Positions 1 to 7,144 of a stretch of 55,097 nt of DNA are shown one piece after another (position 1 is the first letter of the stretch; every line of letters begins with the position of its first letter). The notes beneath the pieces were generated by a model that saw only the letters and a program-made list of their open reading frames with translations, was not told where the DNA came from and ran no database searches. This DNA comes from Pseudomonadota bacterium (GTDB lineage: Bacteria > Desulfobacterota > Desulfobulbia > Desulfobulbales > Desulfocapsaceae). The stretch is taken from contig JAHJLI010000146.1 in NCBI GenBank assembly GCA_018821785.1, positions 1 to 55,097 of the forward strand, read 5' to 3'. The position numbers and the translations under genes are program-made.

Positions 1-428
1 CGGCTGACCATGTCGCCGATCGTGAAACTGCCGCTCAGCTCACGGCGCAACTCCTCCACCAAGCTGTGGTCGCGAAAGGTCTCCACCCCGCCGAGGATCC
101 GTCCTTCTTCATCTTTCAGCGGCGAGGTGGAAACGGTGATCGGTACCCGCTGTTGCCGACTGTTGATGATATAGGTGGCACTGGAGACAAAGGACTTTCC
201 CTCCTTCATGGTGCGTTTCAGGGCGCAGGCCCCCTCGCACATATTGGAGCGGAAAACCTCCCAGCAATAGCGACCAATGGCATCGGCCCGTGGCGTGCCG
301 GTGATCTCCTCGGCGGCGCGGTTGAAGGTCATGATCCGCCAGTTATGATCAACGGTGAAGACGCCCTCGGAAATGGATTCGAGGATGATCTCGTTGGCCT
401 TTTTGGCTATCTCTCCGGAGTCAGGCAT
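1..428 (-). CDS. PAS-domain sigma-54-dependent activator, N-terminal part
   Basis: Partial gene running off the left edge; 142 codons are visible from an ATG at 428. The protein opens with a PAS sensor domain (about residues 12-125; 'ISEGVFTVDHNWRIMTFN' is a typical PAS start). A Cys pair (SNMCEGACAL, about residue 61-70) is often seen in PAS domains of this class. The stretch after the PAS ends 'ELSGSFTIGDMVS', which is the usual lead-in to a sigma-54-interacting AAA+ domain, so the missing part is probably AAA+ plus a Fis helix-turn-helix. Role: signal-dependent activation of RpoN promoters. The target is unknown; the DsrE-like genes lie upstream of it on the same strand. PAS is seen directly; the sigma-54 assignment is inferred from the linker. 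Confidence 0.75.
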   Translation of the reverse strand, partial: MPDSGEIAKKANEIILESISEGVFTVDHNWRIMTFNRAAEEITGTPRADAIGRYCWEVFRSNMCEGACALKRTMKEGKSFVSSATYIINSRQQRVPITVSTSPLKDEEGRILGGVETFRDHSLVEELRRELSGSFTIGDMVS

Positions 429-468
429 CGTTGGACCCGGAATAGGCTGCGTGACCAATCATACTGGG

Positions 469-828
469 CTATAGACTGATAACCGTTGCATCACAGGCAA
501 GGTGTATCAACTCAACAGCAGTAGCCATCCTGGCACCATCAATCAGATCGTCCTCTGTGATTCTACGGGCCTTGGCGCACGGAGTGCATGCAAGCACAGG
601 GACCCCATGAGCCTGAAGATACGTCATAAGATCATCGGCCACATCTCCGGTTGCGGCCCGAAGGTTGTCAATAAGTCCTTTTTTTGCGAGGTAAACTGCT
701 TCATCAAGAAGAAACAGGGTGACATTTTTCCCCTCTTTGTGAGCAACGGTTGCCAAATGAATAGCCCTTGTTGCACGATTAGGATCATCAGTGCCACAAG
801 CAACAGTAATAACAACGTTATTGGTCAT
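469..828 (-). CDS. DsrE family protein
   Basis: 119-residue cytoplasmic protein, ATG at 828 with a good Shine-Dalgarno (GGGGAG, 4 nt away). The fold signature is DsrE/TusD-like: an N-terminal beta strand (VVITVACGTDDP), an 'AIHLATVAHKEGKNVTLFLLDEAVYLAKKG' type helix-strand-helix unit, and a CxxC in 'VLACTPCAKAR' where sulfur-carrying cysteines sit in this family. Family knowledge: DsrE-like proteins bind or relay sulfane sulfur in oxidative or reductive sulfur metabolism and tRNA thiolation. The second, exported DsrE-like gene lies 590 bp upstream on the same strand. There are no DsrFH partners, so the sulfur-relay role is inference. Confidence 0.8.
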   Translation of the reverse strand: MTNNVVITVACGTDDPNRATRAIHLATVAHKEGKNVTLFLLDEAVYLAKKGLIDNLRAATGDVADDLMTYLQAHGVPVLACTPCAKARRITEDDLIDGARMATAVELIHLACDATVISL

Positions 829-1169
829 TTATCTCCCCTTTTTATGAATTACGTGCTTTTAAGAGAACAAGCACTTTTCACTCTTGATTCTGTCAACAGA
901 CAACCCTTTGTCCTGAGAATCTTCGCATTGCAGTCCCATATCCTCGCCATCGTAAGACATGGCCATAAGTATGATACCATCATAATAATTGGTAAATTTT
1001 CTCAAATAATTAACATCCCGTTTATCGGGGTTAGGGAATTCCACGCGTCATTCATTACTGCCATGCACAAGCGGGACATCAGAAGTCGGCCAGAATGTCA
1101 GCAGAATAGCACTTTTCTAAAAACAGGCAATACTACAATGTGTGCATTTACACATTTAATAGCAGCTAT
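829..1169. other. Gene-free stretch with a degraded repeat copy
   Basis: No convincing gene is seen; reading frames on both strands are short or interrupted. At 1014-1032 it holds the hairpin CCCG-tttat-CGGG followed by GTTA, which matches the second hairpin of the dispersed repeat at 37882-37951. The bases just before it (AATTTTCTCAA, about 996-1006) loosely match the corresponding AATTTCGTGAA of that repeat, so this is probably a decayed, half-length copy. Confidence 0.45.
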
Positions 1170-1415
1170 TTACCTACACCGTATTGCAAAGAAGGAATTT
1201 ACAATGTGCCATAGATCAGGAGTTGGATATATCGATTTTGTAGGCAAGATCAGAAAACTACAAGGATATTGGAACATTATTGCGTCAGACGGTAACATCC
1301 TGACAAAGTCTCTTACGAAATTTTCGGCCATGGCCATGTCAAATTTGCCAGTGCCTACCAAAACCAGGAAGGAAGGGTCGAGGCGGTCTATGATCTTACA
1401 AGCACCCAGCTTTTC
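1170..1415 (-). pseudogene. Remnant resembling the C-terminal part of hybrid-cluster protein
   Basis: Open frame directly after the stop of the exported DsrE-like gene, with no credible start or upstream partner. It reads EKLGACKIIDRLDPSFLVLVG and then FVRDFVRMLPSDAIMF. This resembles the hydroxylamine reductase/hybrid-cluster (Hcp) segment '..FFLVAGCD..YYxEFxxxLPxDxxxL', but the cluster-binding cysteine motifs that should follow are not recognisable. I read it as a decayed gene fragment. The Hcp identity is tentative, from short motif similarity only. Confidence 0.3.
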
Positions 1416-1883
1416 TCAATTGATGACTATCATCGCATAGCCCTTGTTTTGATATCCAATAAGGGAGTTAAAGACATTTGCAACCATCGCAACTTCCGGA
1501 ATAAGTCCTGTCGGGTCAGCCTTATATACTCGCATCGCCACGGCACATACTTCAAACCGCACACCCTTCTTTTTCAAGACTCGAAACAGATCAACAGCTG
1601 CTTCATCAAGCACGGTGGACGACAGCAGCTTAACCCCGGCCCCACGGAAAGCTACGATCATCTCCGGTTTGACACCCTCGGCTATCATTCCCTCCAAGGT
1701 TTCATTTAAAAGTGCCAGATTGAAAACAAGTTTATCAATGTCCGCAACGCGTACATCAAAAATAACCTTGGCAGTTGTTAACCCGGACAGAGCCTCACGG
1801 TCGTCCGGCTTCTGTGCAGCGTCCATTGCAGACGAAGACAACAGCACGAACCACATTGCTAAAATAAGAGATCTCACCAGCAT
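1416..1883 (-). CDS. Exported DsrE/DsrF-like protein
   Basis: 155 residues, ATG at 1883 with GAGGAA upstream. A signal peptide covers about residues 1-22 (hydrophobic core LILAMWFVLLSSSA, AxA-type site near 'MDAA'). The mature part is a DsrE-like alpha/beta domain: 'AKVIFDVRVADIDKLVFNLALL', a hydrophobic strand 'MIVAFRGAGVKLL', then 'KKGVRFEVCAVAMRVY' with the single mature cysteine, and a C-terminal 'GYAMIVIN' strand. Periplasmic DsrE-like proteins of this size occur in sulfur-metabolising bacteria and are thought to handle sulfur compounds, but no reaction is established for this type. Same strand as the cytoplasmic DsrE gene; the ArsR repressor gene lies 116 bp upstream. Confidence 0.75.
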   Translation of the reverse strand: MLVRSLILAMWFVLLSSSAMDAAQKPDDREALSGLTTAKVIFDVRVADIDKLVFNLALLNETLEGMIAEGVKPEMIVAFRGAGVKLLSSTVLDEAAVDLFRVLKKKGVRFEVCAVAMRVYKADPTGLIPEVAMVANVFNSLIGYQNKGYAMIVIN

Positions 1884-1947
1884 ATTGCTTCCTCACGTGG
1901 AGTGCAATTTTGCAAAAACGGAGACAGGCTATAAAATTCGTTGATTA

Positions 1948-1972
1948 CTCGTTCAATCATTAATTTAACGAG
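1948..1972. promoter_or_regulatory. Inverted repeat between arsR-like and exported dsrE-like genes
   Basis: CTCGTT and AACGAG form 6-bp arms around a 13-nt AT-rich centre, in the 116-bp gap after the ArsR-type gene and before the exported DsrE gene. It could be the operator of the repressor or a weak terminator for it. AT-rich imperfect palindromes are usual ArsR operators, but nothing in the sequence decides between the two. Confidence 0.35.
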
Positions 1973-1999
1973 CGTGCCGATGAAACCGGAAAAACATCA

Positions 2000-2275
2000 T
2001 CATCCCAACGACGCAATGATCTTCATCACCATTGGATTGTTGACGCTATAGTGCACCTCCGTGCCTTCTCGCTTGCCGACAATAACCCCCTTGTTTTTAA
2101 GCACTGCCAGATGTTGAGAAACCGTGGATTGGGGAAGGCCAAGACACTCCCAGATAATCTTAACGGGACATGCCTCAGCGCACAATCCCGCCGCTATCTT
2201 GAGTCGGATGGGATGACCGAGCACCTTTAATATTTCGGCTTCTTCGTCGTACACTCTTGATTTTGAAAATTCCAT
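2000..2275 (-). CDS. ArsR/SmtB-family transcriptional repressor
   Basis: 91-residue winged-helix regulator with the whole ArsR fold: 'ILKVLGHPIRLKIAAGL' (helix 1-2), 'LGLPQSTVSQHLAVLKNKGVIVGKREGTEVHYSV' (recognition helix and wing). Three cysteines cluster just before the recognition helix (GLCAEACPVKIIWEC, about residues 31-44). ArsR relatives use cysteines at this place to sense thiophilic metals, or polysulfide as in SqrR/BigR types; the second partner cysteine of SqrR, near the C-terminus, is missing here. Placement upstream of a sulfur-related DsrE gene favours a sulfur or redox signal over arsenic. ATG start with a poor ribosome-binding site. Confidence 0.85.
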   Translation of the reverse strand: MEFSKSRVYDEEAEILKVLGHPIRLKIAAGLCAEACPVKIIWECLGLPQSTVSQHLAVLKNKGVIVGKREGTEVHYSVNNPMVMKIIASLG

Positions 2276-2492
2276 TAACCCAGCCTTTGCTTGTCCTTAT
2301 TTTTTCATTTTACCCCCGGGGCAACCCGAGATCATAAGAGATGGACATTCAATGGGTACGCCAGACGCGTACAGAACATCCTTCCGCCATACGTCTCAAC
2401 CCACAAGAACACCCGTCATAATAAAGACATCCTTCATGCTGTCAAGCCCCACTGTTGTTTGTTGTGTAAATTCATGGTGCAGCGCCGATATT

Positions 2493-2873
2493 TTATTTTT
2501 GCAGGCACTTGTCACGAGCGATATGCATCGCATCCACACGCCCCTGGTCTGTCCGCTGTCCGGAAGCGCCGGAGCCCTCCACTGACGAGACCATACCGTG
2601 AACATACTGCTCGAAACTGATGTCACCAGGCAGTGCTTCCGCTAGACATATGCAGAATTTCTCGGCCCCCACCGCTTTGATGCAGTGCTGCTGTTTTTCT
2701 TCGGTTTTATTCTGCTGTGCTTTCATGTCCTTCAACTCCTGAATCTGCACCTCAAGCAGCTTGATTTTCTCAAAAATGTCCTCCTCGGACACGGCCCGAC
2801 AGACTGCCGGAGAAAATGACGACACAGCCACTGCCAGAATGATGAAATGCAGAATCAGTTTCGATGGCTTCAT
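2493..2873 (-). CDS. Exported coiled-coil protein, function unknown
   Basis: I place the start at the ATG at 2873 (126 residues) because GAGGGG lies 5 nt upstream and a signal peptide follows directly (LILHFIILAVAVSSFSPAVCRA). The longer frame to 2939 has no such support. The mature protein starts with a coiled coil (about residues 29-55, 'IFEKIKLLEVQIQELKDMKAQ') and ends in a small Cys-containing domain (CIKAVGAEKFCICLAEAL, and a Cys four residues from the end). The spacing is not CxxCH, so it is not a heme protein. It is the last gene of the porin/octaheme cytochrome operon, after a strong hairpin. I do not recognise the family. Confidence 0.6.
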   Translation of the reverse strand: MKPSKLILHFIILAVAVSSFSPAVCRAVSEEDIFEKIKLLEVQIQELKDMKAQQNKTEEKQQHCIKAVGAEKFCICLAEALPGDISFEQYVHGMVSSVEGSGASGQRTDQGRVDAMHIARDKCLQK

Positions 2874-2935
2874 ATGTTCCCCTCTCACAGCAATAATAAT
2901 GGTATTTCCCCTGCAATGGCAGAGTCTGTCCATGG

Positions 2936-2963
2936 CCAAGGAAGTGCTGCTGGCACTCCTTGG
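2936..2963. promoter_or_regulatory. Intercistronic hairpin between octaheme cytochrome and coiled-coil gene
   Basis: On the plus strand CCAAGGAAGTGC and GCACTCCTTGG pair around a 5-nt loop with one bulged base; a further three outer pairs include a G-T wobble. It sits in the 104-bp gap of the operon and lacks a U-tract in the direction of transcription. It looks like an mRNA-stabilising or processing hairpin rather than a complete terminator. Confidence 0.55.
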
Positions 2964-2977
2964 TCAAGGACAAGTGG

Positions 2978-4345
2978 TTACTCGTTTTCCTGTTGAATCT
3001 TGAATACCTTATCAAAGTAGATAGCAGGACTGGTTAGTTTTTCCGCCTCTTTGTCGTTATATCCCAACGCCTTAAAATTAAGGATACCATTAATTGCATG
3101 GCAGTTGGCACAAGTCAGGGCTTTGTTCTTTGGAGCCACCTGATGGTTGCTGCCAAAGTAGGTGGTTTGCCAGCCGGGCACCGGTTCAATCTTCTCTATC
3201 CCAAGTGTTTTTGCAGCACAGGTTACTCCGGCCAGGGTATCGCCAGTGGCCATTGGCTCGGCAAAATCCATGGAGAGCAACTGTCCATCCACTTTATTGT
3301 AATAGGCTTTTCCCTGATAAACCTTAAAGGGATAAATTTTACTCTTACCATCACTCCTGCTTCCCTTTGGTCCGATGAAATGAGGAGTATTGCTCACCGT
3401 CAGATTATACCAGGCATAGACCGGAGTGGTTTCATTCACTTCTTTTTTCAAAGTTGATGGTTCATAAAAGCCGTTAGACAACTTCGTCCATTTCGTAAAG
3501 TCCTTGGCAAAGGCTCCACCTGTCTTGGGAATGTGGCAGGTTTGACAGGCAATATTTGTAGTGTGACGGTTATAATCATCGTCCTTGTGTGGCTTATCGG
3601 TGTGACAGCCTGAACATGTCATATACACGCCATCATTTGCCCAGTTATTCGGATCTTTTCCTGAGGGAAAAAGGTGTCCTTTTGCTTCATGGCAGTCAAC
3701 GCAGACAAGTCCTTTGGCCGCATGCACATCAGCCTCCTTGGTCATGGAAAATCCGCGTTTGAACAAGGCCCCGCCACCTGCAGACTCGTGGCAGACCATG
3801 CAATTCTTGGTACTTGGGCGTCCGACATTCAGAGCCGCCTCAGTGCTTCGATCCTGGGTCATGATAATCTTGCCATCTTTAGCTTTGACCGCTTTTCGTT
3901 TACTGAAATCATATTTGCTGGAATGACAAATCAAGCAATCGATGGTCTCCTCCGCTTCGGGGCCAGTGGCGCCGACCTCAACGGATTGATCGCCGGGGTG
4001 GCAGGTATTGCAGCCGGAGAACTTGGTTTTGCCGGCCTCGTTAGGAGGAATTTCTTTCAGGTTGTTGACGATGTCATTGGCGTTACACATGGTATAAATG
4101 CGATTCTTCATACCGTACTCCTGGCCAGCCTTCAGGTTGTCGACATGGTCCACCTTCGAAGCATGTTTCCAATGCACCGTCTCAAGGAAGGCCTTAGCTG
4201 TTCCAGGGTGACATTCTTCACAGGTTTTTGGCCCCTCATAACCATTTTCCTTTATATATTCACTACCTTCATGCTCTTTCGCATAAGACGTTGCCACTAT
4301 GAGCATAACGCCTAAAAATGCGGCCACATATCTGGTAACAATCAT
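2978..4345 (-). CDS. Octaheme c-type cytochrome, tetrathionate-reductase (Otr)-like
   Basis: 455 residues from the ATG at 4345, chosen because AAGGAGAT lies 8 nt upstream and a signal peptide follows (YVAAFLGVMLIVATSYA). Eight CxxCH heme sites are present in order: CEECH, CNTCH, CLICH, CMVCH, CVDCH, CSGCH, CQTCH, CANCH. Heme spacing, the opening 'ENGYEGPKTCEECHPGTA' and the 'TTNIACQTCHIPKTGG' region look like the octaheme tetrathionate reductase family, periplasmic enzymes that reduce tetrathionate, nitrite or hydroxylamine in vitro. The natural substrate here is unknown. It is co-transcribed with a porin and a small exported protein, so substrate entry across the outer membrane may be linked to reduction in the periplasm. 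Eight hemes are certain; the subfamily is inferred. Confidence 0.8.
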   Translation of the reverse strand: MIVTRYVAAFLGVMLIVATSYAKEHEGSEYIKENGYEGPKTCEECHPGTAKAFLETVHWKHASKVDHVDNLKAGQEYGMKNRIYTMCNANDIVNNLKEIPPNEAGKTKFSGCNTCHPGDQSVEVGATGPEAEETIDCLICHSSKYDFSKRKAVKAKDGKIIMTQDRSTEAALNVGRPSTKNCMVCHESAGGGALFKRGFSMTKEADVHAAKGLVCVDCHEAKGHLFPSGKDPNNWANDGVYMTCSGCHTDKPHKDDDYNRHTTNIACQTCHIPKTGGAFAKDFTKWTKLSNGFYEPSTLKKEVNETTPVYAWYNLTVSNTPHFIGPKGSRSDGKSKIYPFKVYQGKAYYNKVDGQLLSMDFAEPMATGDTLAGVTCAAKTLGIEKIEPVPGWQTTYFGSNHQVAPKNKALTCANCHAINGILNFKALGYNDKEAEKLTSPAIYFDKVFKIQQENE

Positions 4346-4392
4346 GGATTGTATCTCCTTAATATGTTTATAGTTTGGCTCCTGATTTGTAC

Positions 4393-4415
4393 TTGCTGTG
4401 ATTAACACACAGCAA
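4393..4415. promoter_or_regulatory. Intercistronic hairpin after the small exported protein gene
   Basis: Perfect 8-bp inverted repeat TTGCTGTG / CACAGCAA with a 7-nt loop, starting 5 bp downstream of the stop codon of the small protein gene and before the cytochrome's ribosome-binding site. No U-tract. One of three hairpins that occupy every gap in this operon. Confidence 0.5.
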
Positions 4416-4419
4416 TCTA

Positions 4420-4743
4420 TCAACAACCGGCCGTTTTTACGAATCTTTTGCTTTTATTCTTGCCATCGTCTTTATCAAATTTGCAGCGAATCTCATCACC
4501 TTCGACAATCCGCTTGTCCTTGAACTTGTCCAGCGTCATTTCATCGGTCACCTCGATTGTCACGGATTCACCGGTTTTGGTATCCTTGAGAATTGCTGTG
4601 GCGGAAGTTCCATCTCCTGCCAGGGTGATCTTTGAGATCTCGCCTACCATTTTCATTTCCTCGGCACTGGCAGATCCGGCCAGAACAAGGTTGGAAACTG
4701 CCATAACGGCCAACAGAATAACGACTGAAAATAATTTGTTCAT
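4420..4743 (-). CDS. Small exported protein, function unknown
   Basis: 107 residues from the ATG at 4743 (AAGGAG 7 nt upstream). A signal peptide with core 'SVVILLAVMAVSNLVLA' and the site 'GSASAEE' is clear. The mature part is a compact beta-rich domain of about 80 residues: 'VGEISKITLAGDGTSATAILKD', 'GESVTIEVTDEMTLDKF', 'VEGDEIRCKFDKDDGKN', ending 'KTAGC'. Two cysteines (one mid-protein, one terminal) could form a disulfide. The pattern suggests a small OB- or barrel-like periplasmic domain, but I do not recognise the family. It lies between porin and octaheme cytochrome, so it is probably an accessory of that system. A decayed second copy lies on the other side of the porin (6752-7062). 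Confidence 0.7.
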   Translation of the reverse strand: MNKLFSVVILLAVMAVSNLVLAGSASAEEMKMVGEISKITLAGDGTSATAILKDTKTGESVTIEVTDEMTLDKFKDKRIVEGDEIRCKFDKDDGKNKSKRFVKTAGC

Positions 4744-4776
4744 GATCGACTCCTTTTTTAACAATATTTTTTTCTT

Positions 4777-4814
4777 CCTGCCGGAATACAAATGATTTTT
4801 TTCATACCGGCAGG
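4777..4814. promoter_or_regulatory. Intercistronic hairpin between porin and small protein gene
   Basis: Perfect 8-bp arms CCTGCCGG / CCGGCAGG around a 22-nt AT-rich loop that itself contains a small ATGA/TCAT hairpin. Read along the operon (minus strand) it is followed by an A-rich, not U-rich, run, so it is unlikely to stop transcription fully. On the plus strand the T-run precedes it. Confidence 0.5.
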
Positions 4815-4826
4815 ATGTTAAACGTA

Positions 4827-6521
4827 CTAGAATTTCACTTCGAAGGTGGCATAGAGATTATGGGCTTCCTTCACAGGAGCCATCAACATCATTTGCCCAT
4901 TCACATCCCCAATTTCTACCGGTGCCCCGACCCAGTTATTGCTGCCGGTATACTCGAAATCATAATACTGGTAACCAAGACGGAAAAAGACCTTGCTGAA
5001 ATATGACGACACCGGTTTAAGATTGAGTTCCTGGATAACATACGCCTCATAAACATTACCACGGGTTCCAACCTTACTGGTCCACATGTCATCGGCCGCC
5101 GGAGCAAAGGTTATCCAGTTTTTCGAGCCATGATTGTATTCAAGACCGAGTTTGGTTTTCGTCGGCAGGTCATAGCGGAGACCGGCTGAAACAGCCCAAC
5201 CGGTCTTATCCGTAGGTGCTTCCGGATCAAAAAAACCACCGGTCATCAGGCCCTGGAAGCCAGCCTGGGAAGAAACATTATCATTAGGATGAGTTTCGCT
5301 TAAGGCAAAATCGGAAAAGATATTCAAGTTACCGGGTCCGACTTTCTTCAAAGTGCTCATGAAACCGGCACCGTACCAGTCAATGTCACCGAGATTTGTC
5401 TTTGGAGCGGTATTGCCAAAGTAAGTGCTGTCCATGGTCGGAAAATCGAAAATATTTATGCCACGGTTCCACTGCAGCCAGATCCGCAGGGGATCGGTGT
5501 CAATTGGAATCACGGCAATCCCTACCATATCAGTATCTTCCAGGGAGTTGCCGGAAGTGTACTCGTAGCCACTCTCAAATCCTCGTCCATAGCAGATCTT
5601 GGCATAGGCACCAGGCAATGCATCGATATCCGGGGCATAGCCGATGGTCATGCCGTCAAAAGCATAGTCAACCAGCAATGAAGGAGTGCCACCATTGCCG
5701 GGCCTCTCATTGTTGAGTTTGAGATTGCTGGGAGCGCCATTTGTTGAAGGTCGACGACCGACGGAAAACCAGAGTGGCTGATCGGCGATATTGGCGAGAG
5801 TAGCATATGCTCGATCGACATCCAGGTAACTGTTGGAAGGAACGTGGCCGATGGTACCATCAAACACCCCAACGCGATCGGCAAAATAGGGTGCATTGCC
5901 CTCAGATGCAACTGAGCTATCATTCTGGGAACCGAACACCTTGTACATTGCCAGGCGAGCATTGACTGTTACGTTTTCCGTGGCCTTGGCATGCAGATCA
6001 ATGCCAAATCGGTTGGTGTAGAGTGACTTGTTTTCCGGTTCATAGGCAGGGACCTGAACGGCAAAATTGCTCAAACCACCAAGCATCTGCTGGTTGGCAC
6101 CCAGAAAAGCCTGGGCCTGCGAAAAGGTCTTTACTGCTGTCATCTGCTGAGAAAAAGCGGTCATCCCGGCAATATTTCCCGCCCAAAATTGCGCTTGGGC
6201 AGTATCGCCAGCTGCAACTGCGCTAAAATATCCCTGTTGCATGCTGTTTTGCGCCTTTGCAAATGTGGCGCTCACATCGGTAAACGGCTTGGTCTCACCT
6301 TTAAGATAGTCATAGCGAAATCGATAATCACCACCGATGGTAAGCCAATTACCAAGTGACTTAGTTTTTGTATTTTTTAAGGAATTTTTCAATTCCTCCA
6401 CTTCCTGAGTGAGTTTGTCGATTTTTTTCTGAATTTCATCCTCACTCGCCCGCGAGATTGCCGGAAAAACCATCCCTCCGACGAGCATGACGGTGGCCAG
6501 CTGCAAAACGCGTTTTTTCAT
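4827..6521 (-). CDS. Outer-membrane porin, DUF3373-like
   Basis: About 564 residues. Two ATG codons in a row; the second (6521) has the better spacing to GGAGGGA. A signal peptide (VLQLATVMLVGGMVFPAISRA) is followed by a short coiled coil (about 27-50, 'IQKKIDKLTQEVEELKNSL') and a long beta-barrel-like region of alternating polar and aromatic strands that ends in the classic C-terminal 'NLYATFEVKF' with terminal Phe. This coiled-coil-then-barrel plan is that of DUF3373 porins, which in sulfur- and iron-metabolising bacteria often stand next to multiheme cytochromes. It is the first gene of the operon; the small protein and octaheme cytochrome follow. Substrate unknown; an oxyanion or sulfur compound used by the cytochrome is a reasonable guess. 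Confidence 0.75.
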   Translation of the reverse strand: MKKRVLQLATVMLVGGMVFPAISRASEDEIQKKIDKLTQEVEELKNSLKNTKTKSLGNWLTIGGDYRFRYDYLKGETKPFTDVSATFAKAQNSMQQGYFSAVAAGDTAQAQFWAGNIAGMTAFSQQMTAVKTFSQAQAFLGANQQMLGGLSNFAVQVPAYEPENKSLYTNRFGIDLHAKATENVTVNARLAMYKVFGSQNDSSVASEGNAPYFADRVGVFDGTIGHVPSNSYLDVDRAYATLANIADQPLWFSVGRRPSTNGAPSNLKLNNERPGNGGTPSLLVDYAFDGMTIGYAPDIDALPGAYAKICYGRGFESGYEYTSGNSLEDTDMVGIAVIPIDTDPLRIWLQWNRGINIFDFPTMDSTYFGNTAPKTNLGDIDWYGAGFMSTLKKVGPGNLNIFSDFALSETHPNDNVSSQAGFQGLMTGGFFDPEAPTDKTGWAVSAGLRYDLPTKTKLGLEYNHGSKNWITFAPAADDMWTSKVGTRGNVYEAYVIQELNLKPVSSYFSKVFFRLGYQYYDFEYTGSNNWVGAPVEIGDVNGQMMLMAPVKEAHNLYATFEVKF

Positions 6522-6666
6522 CATTCCCTCCTTGTGTTTTGTATTGTCACTATGGCCTCCAGGGCTTGGGGCCCGTACTGAGCGATATCTCTGCTATGCA
6601 TCGTATTCGCCGATCTCCTCCTCAAGAGACATGTGGTATTTTAATGAAACAATTATATCGTTTATT

Positions 6667-6730
6667 CTTTATATATGTTTTTTTGAATATATGCAATATT
6701 GAATATATGGTTTTTTGAATATTTTTTGGA
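6667..6730. repeat. Four tandem 16-bp AT-rich units
   Basis: Units begin at 6667, 6683, 6699 and 6715, exactly 16 bp apart; the clearest two start TTGAATATATG and the fourth shares TTGAAT. They lie in the divergent gap between the porin operon (minus) and the broken small-protein paralogue (plus). 16 bp is about one and a half helical turns. Possible uses are an array of protein-binding sites, an UP-element-like AT tract, or simple slippage. Confidence 0.5.
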
Positions 6731-6751
6731 ATTGGACAGAAAATGATTGGC

Positions 6752-7062
6752 ATGAAGAACATAGCTGCGCTTACTTTACTGCTGACGCTGACAATAGCGA
6801 CTGGAACGACATTCACCGAATGTGTTTACGATGGTAGGTGCCATAACCACAATCGAGATGGCTGCCGATAAAAAAAACGGCAATGGTAGTATTGAAAGAC
6901 ACCAAAAGTGATGCGGATGTGACGATTGTCATCAATGACGAACTGACCCTCGATAAATTCAATGACAAAAGGATCGTCGCCGGTGATGAGATTCGTTGTA
7001 AATATGATAATGAAAGCGGAAAAAATATCAGCAAAAGATTCCAAAAAACTGCGGGTTGCTAG
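6752..7062 (+). pseudogene. Frameshifted paralogue of the small exported protein
   Basis: Parts of the protein encoded at 4420-4743 appear here on the other strand in three successive frames. The signal peptide (MKNIAALTLLLTLTIATGTT) is in the frame of 6752. 'MVGAITTIEMAADKKNG' is in the frame of 6831. 'MVVLKDTKSDADVTIVIND' through 'SKRFQKTAGC' is in the frame of 6883. Order and spacing match the intact gene (MVGEISKI..ILKDTKTGESVTIEV..KTAGC), so two frame changes have occurred, the second next to an A8 run. Either a true pseudogene or two sequencing errors; the high similarity of the last segment suggests the loss is recent. Confidence 0.7.
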
Positions 7063-7144
7063 ACAAAAAATCTCTTAACGAGGTCCTGCTGCCTTCGGCT
7101 GACAGGCTGCATGAACTAGATAGGTAAAGACCCTTTGCCATCCC

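Noticed and set aside
502..1440. 312-codon open frame on the plus strand
   Set aside because: It runs antisense through the DsrE gene and the degraded stretch, has no ribosome-binding site and no protein-like motif.
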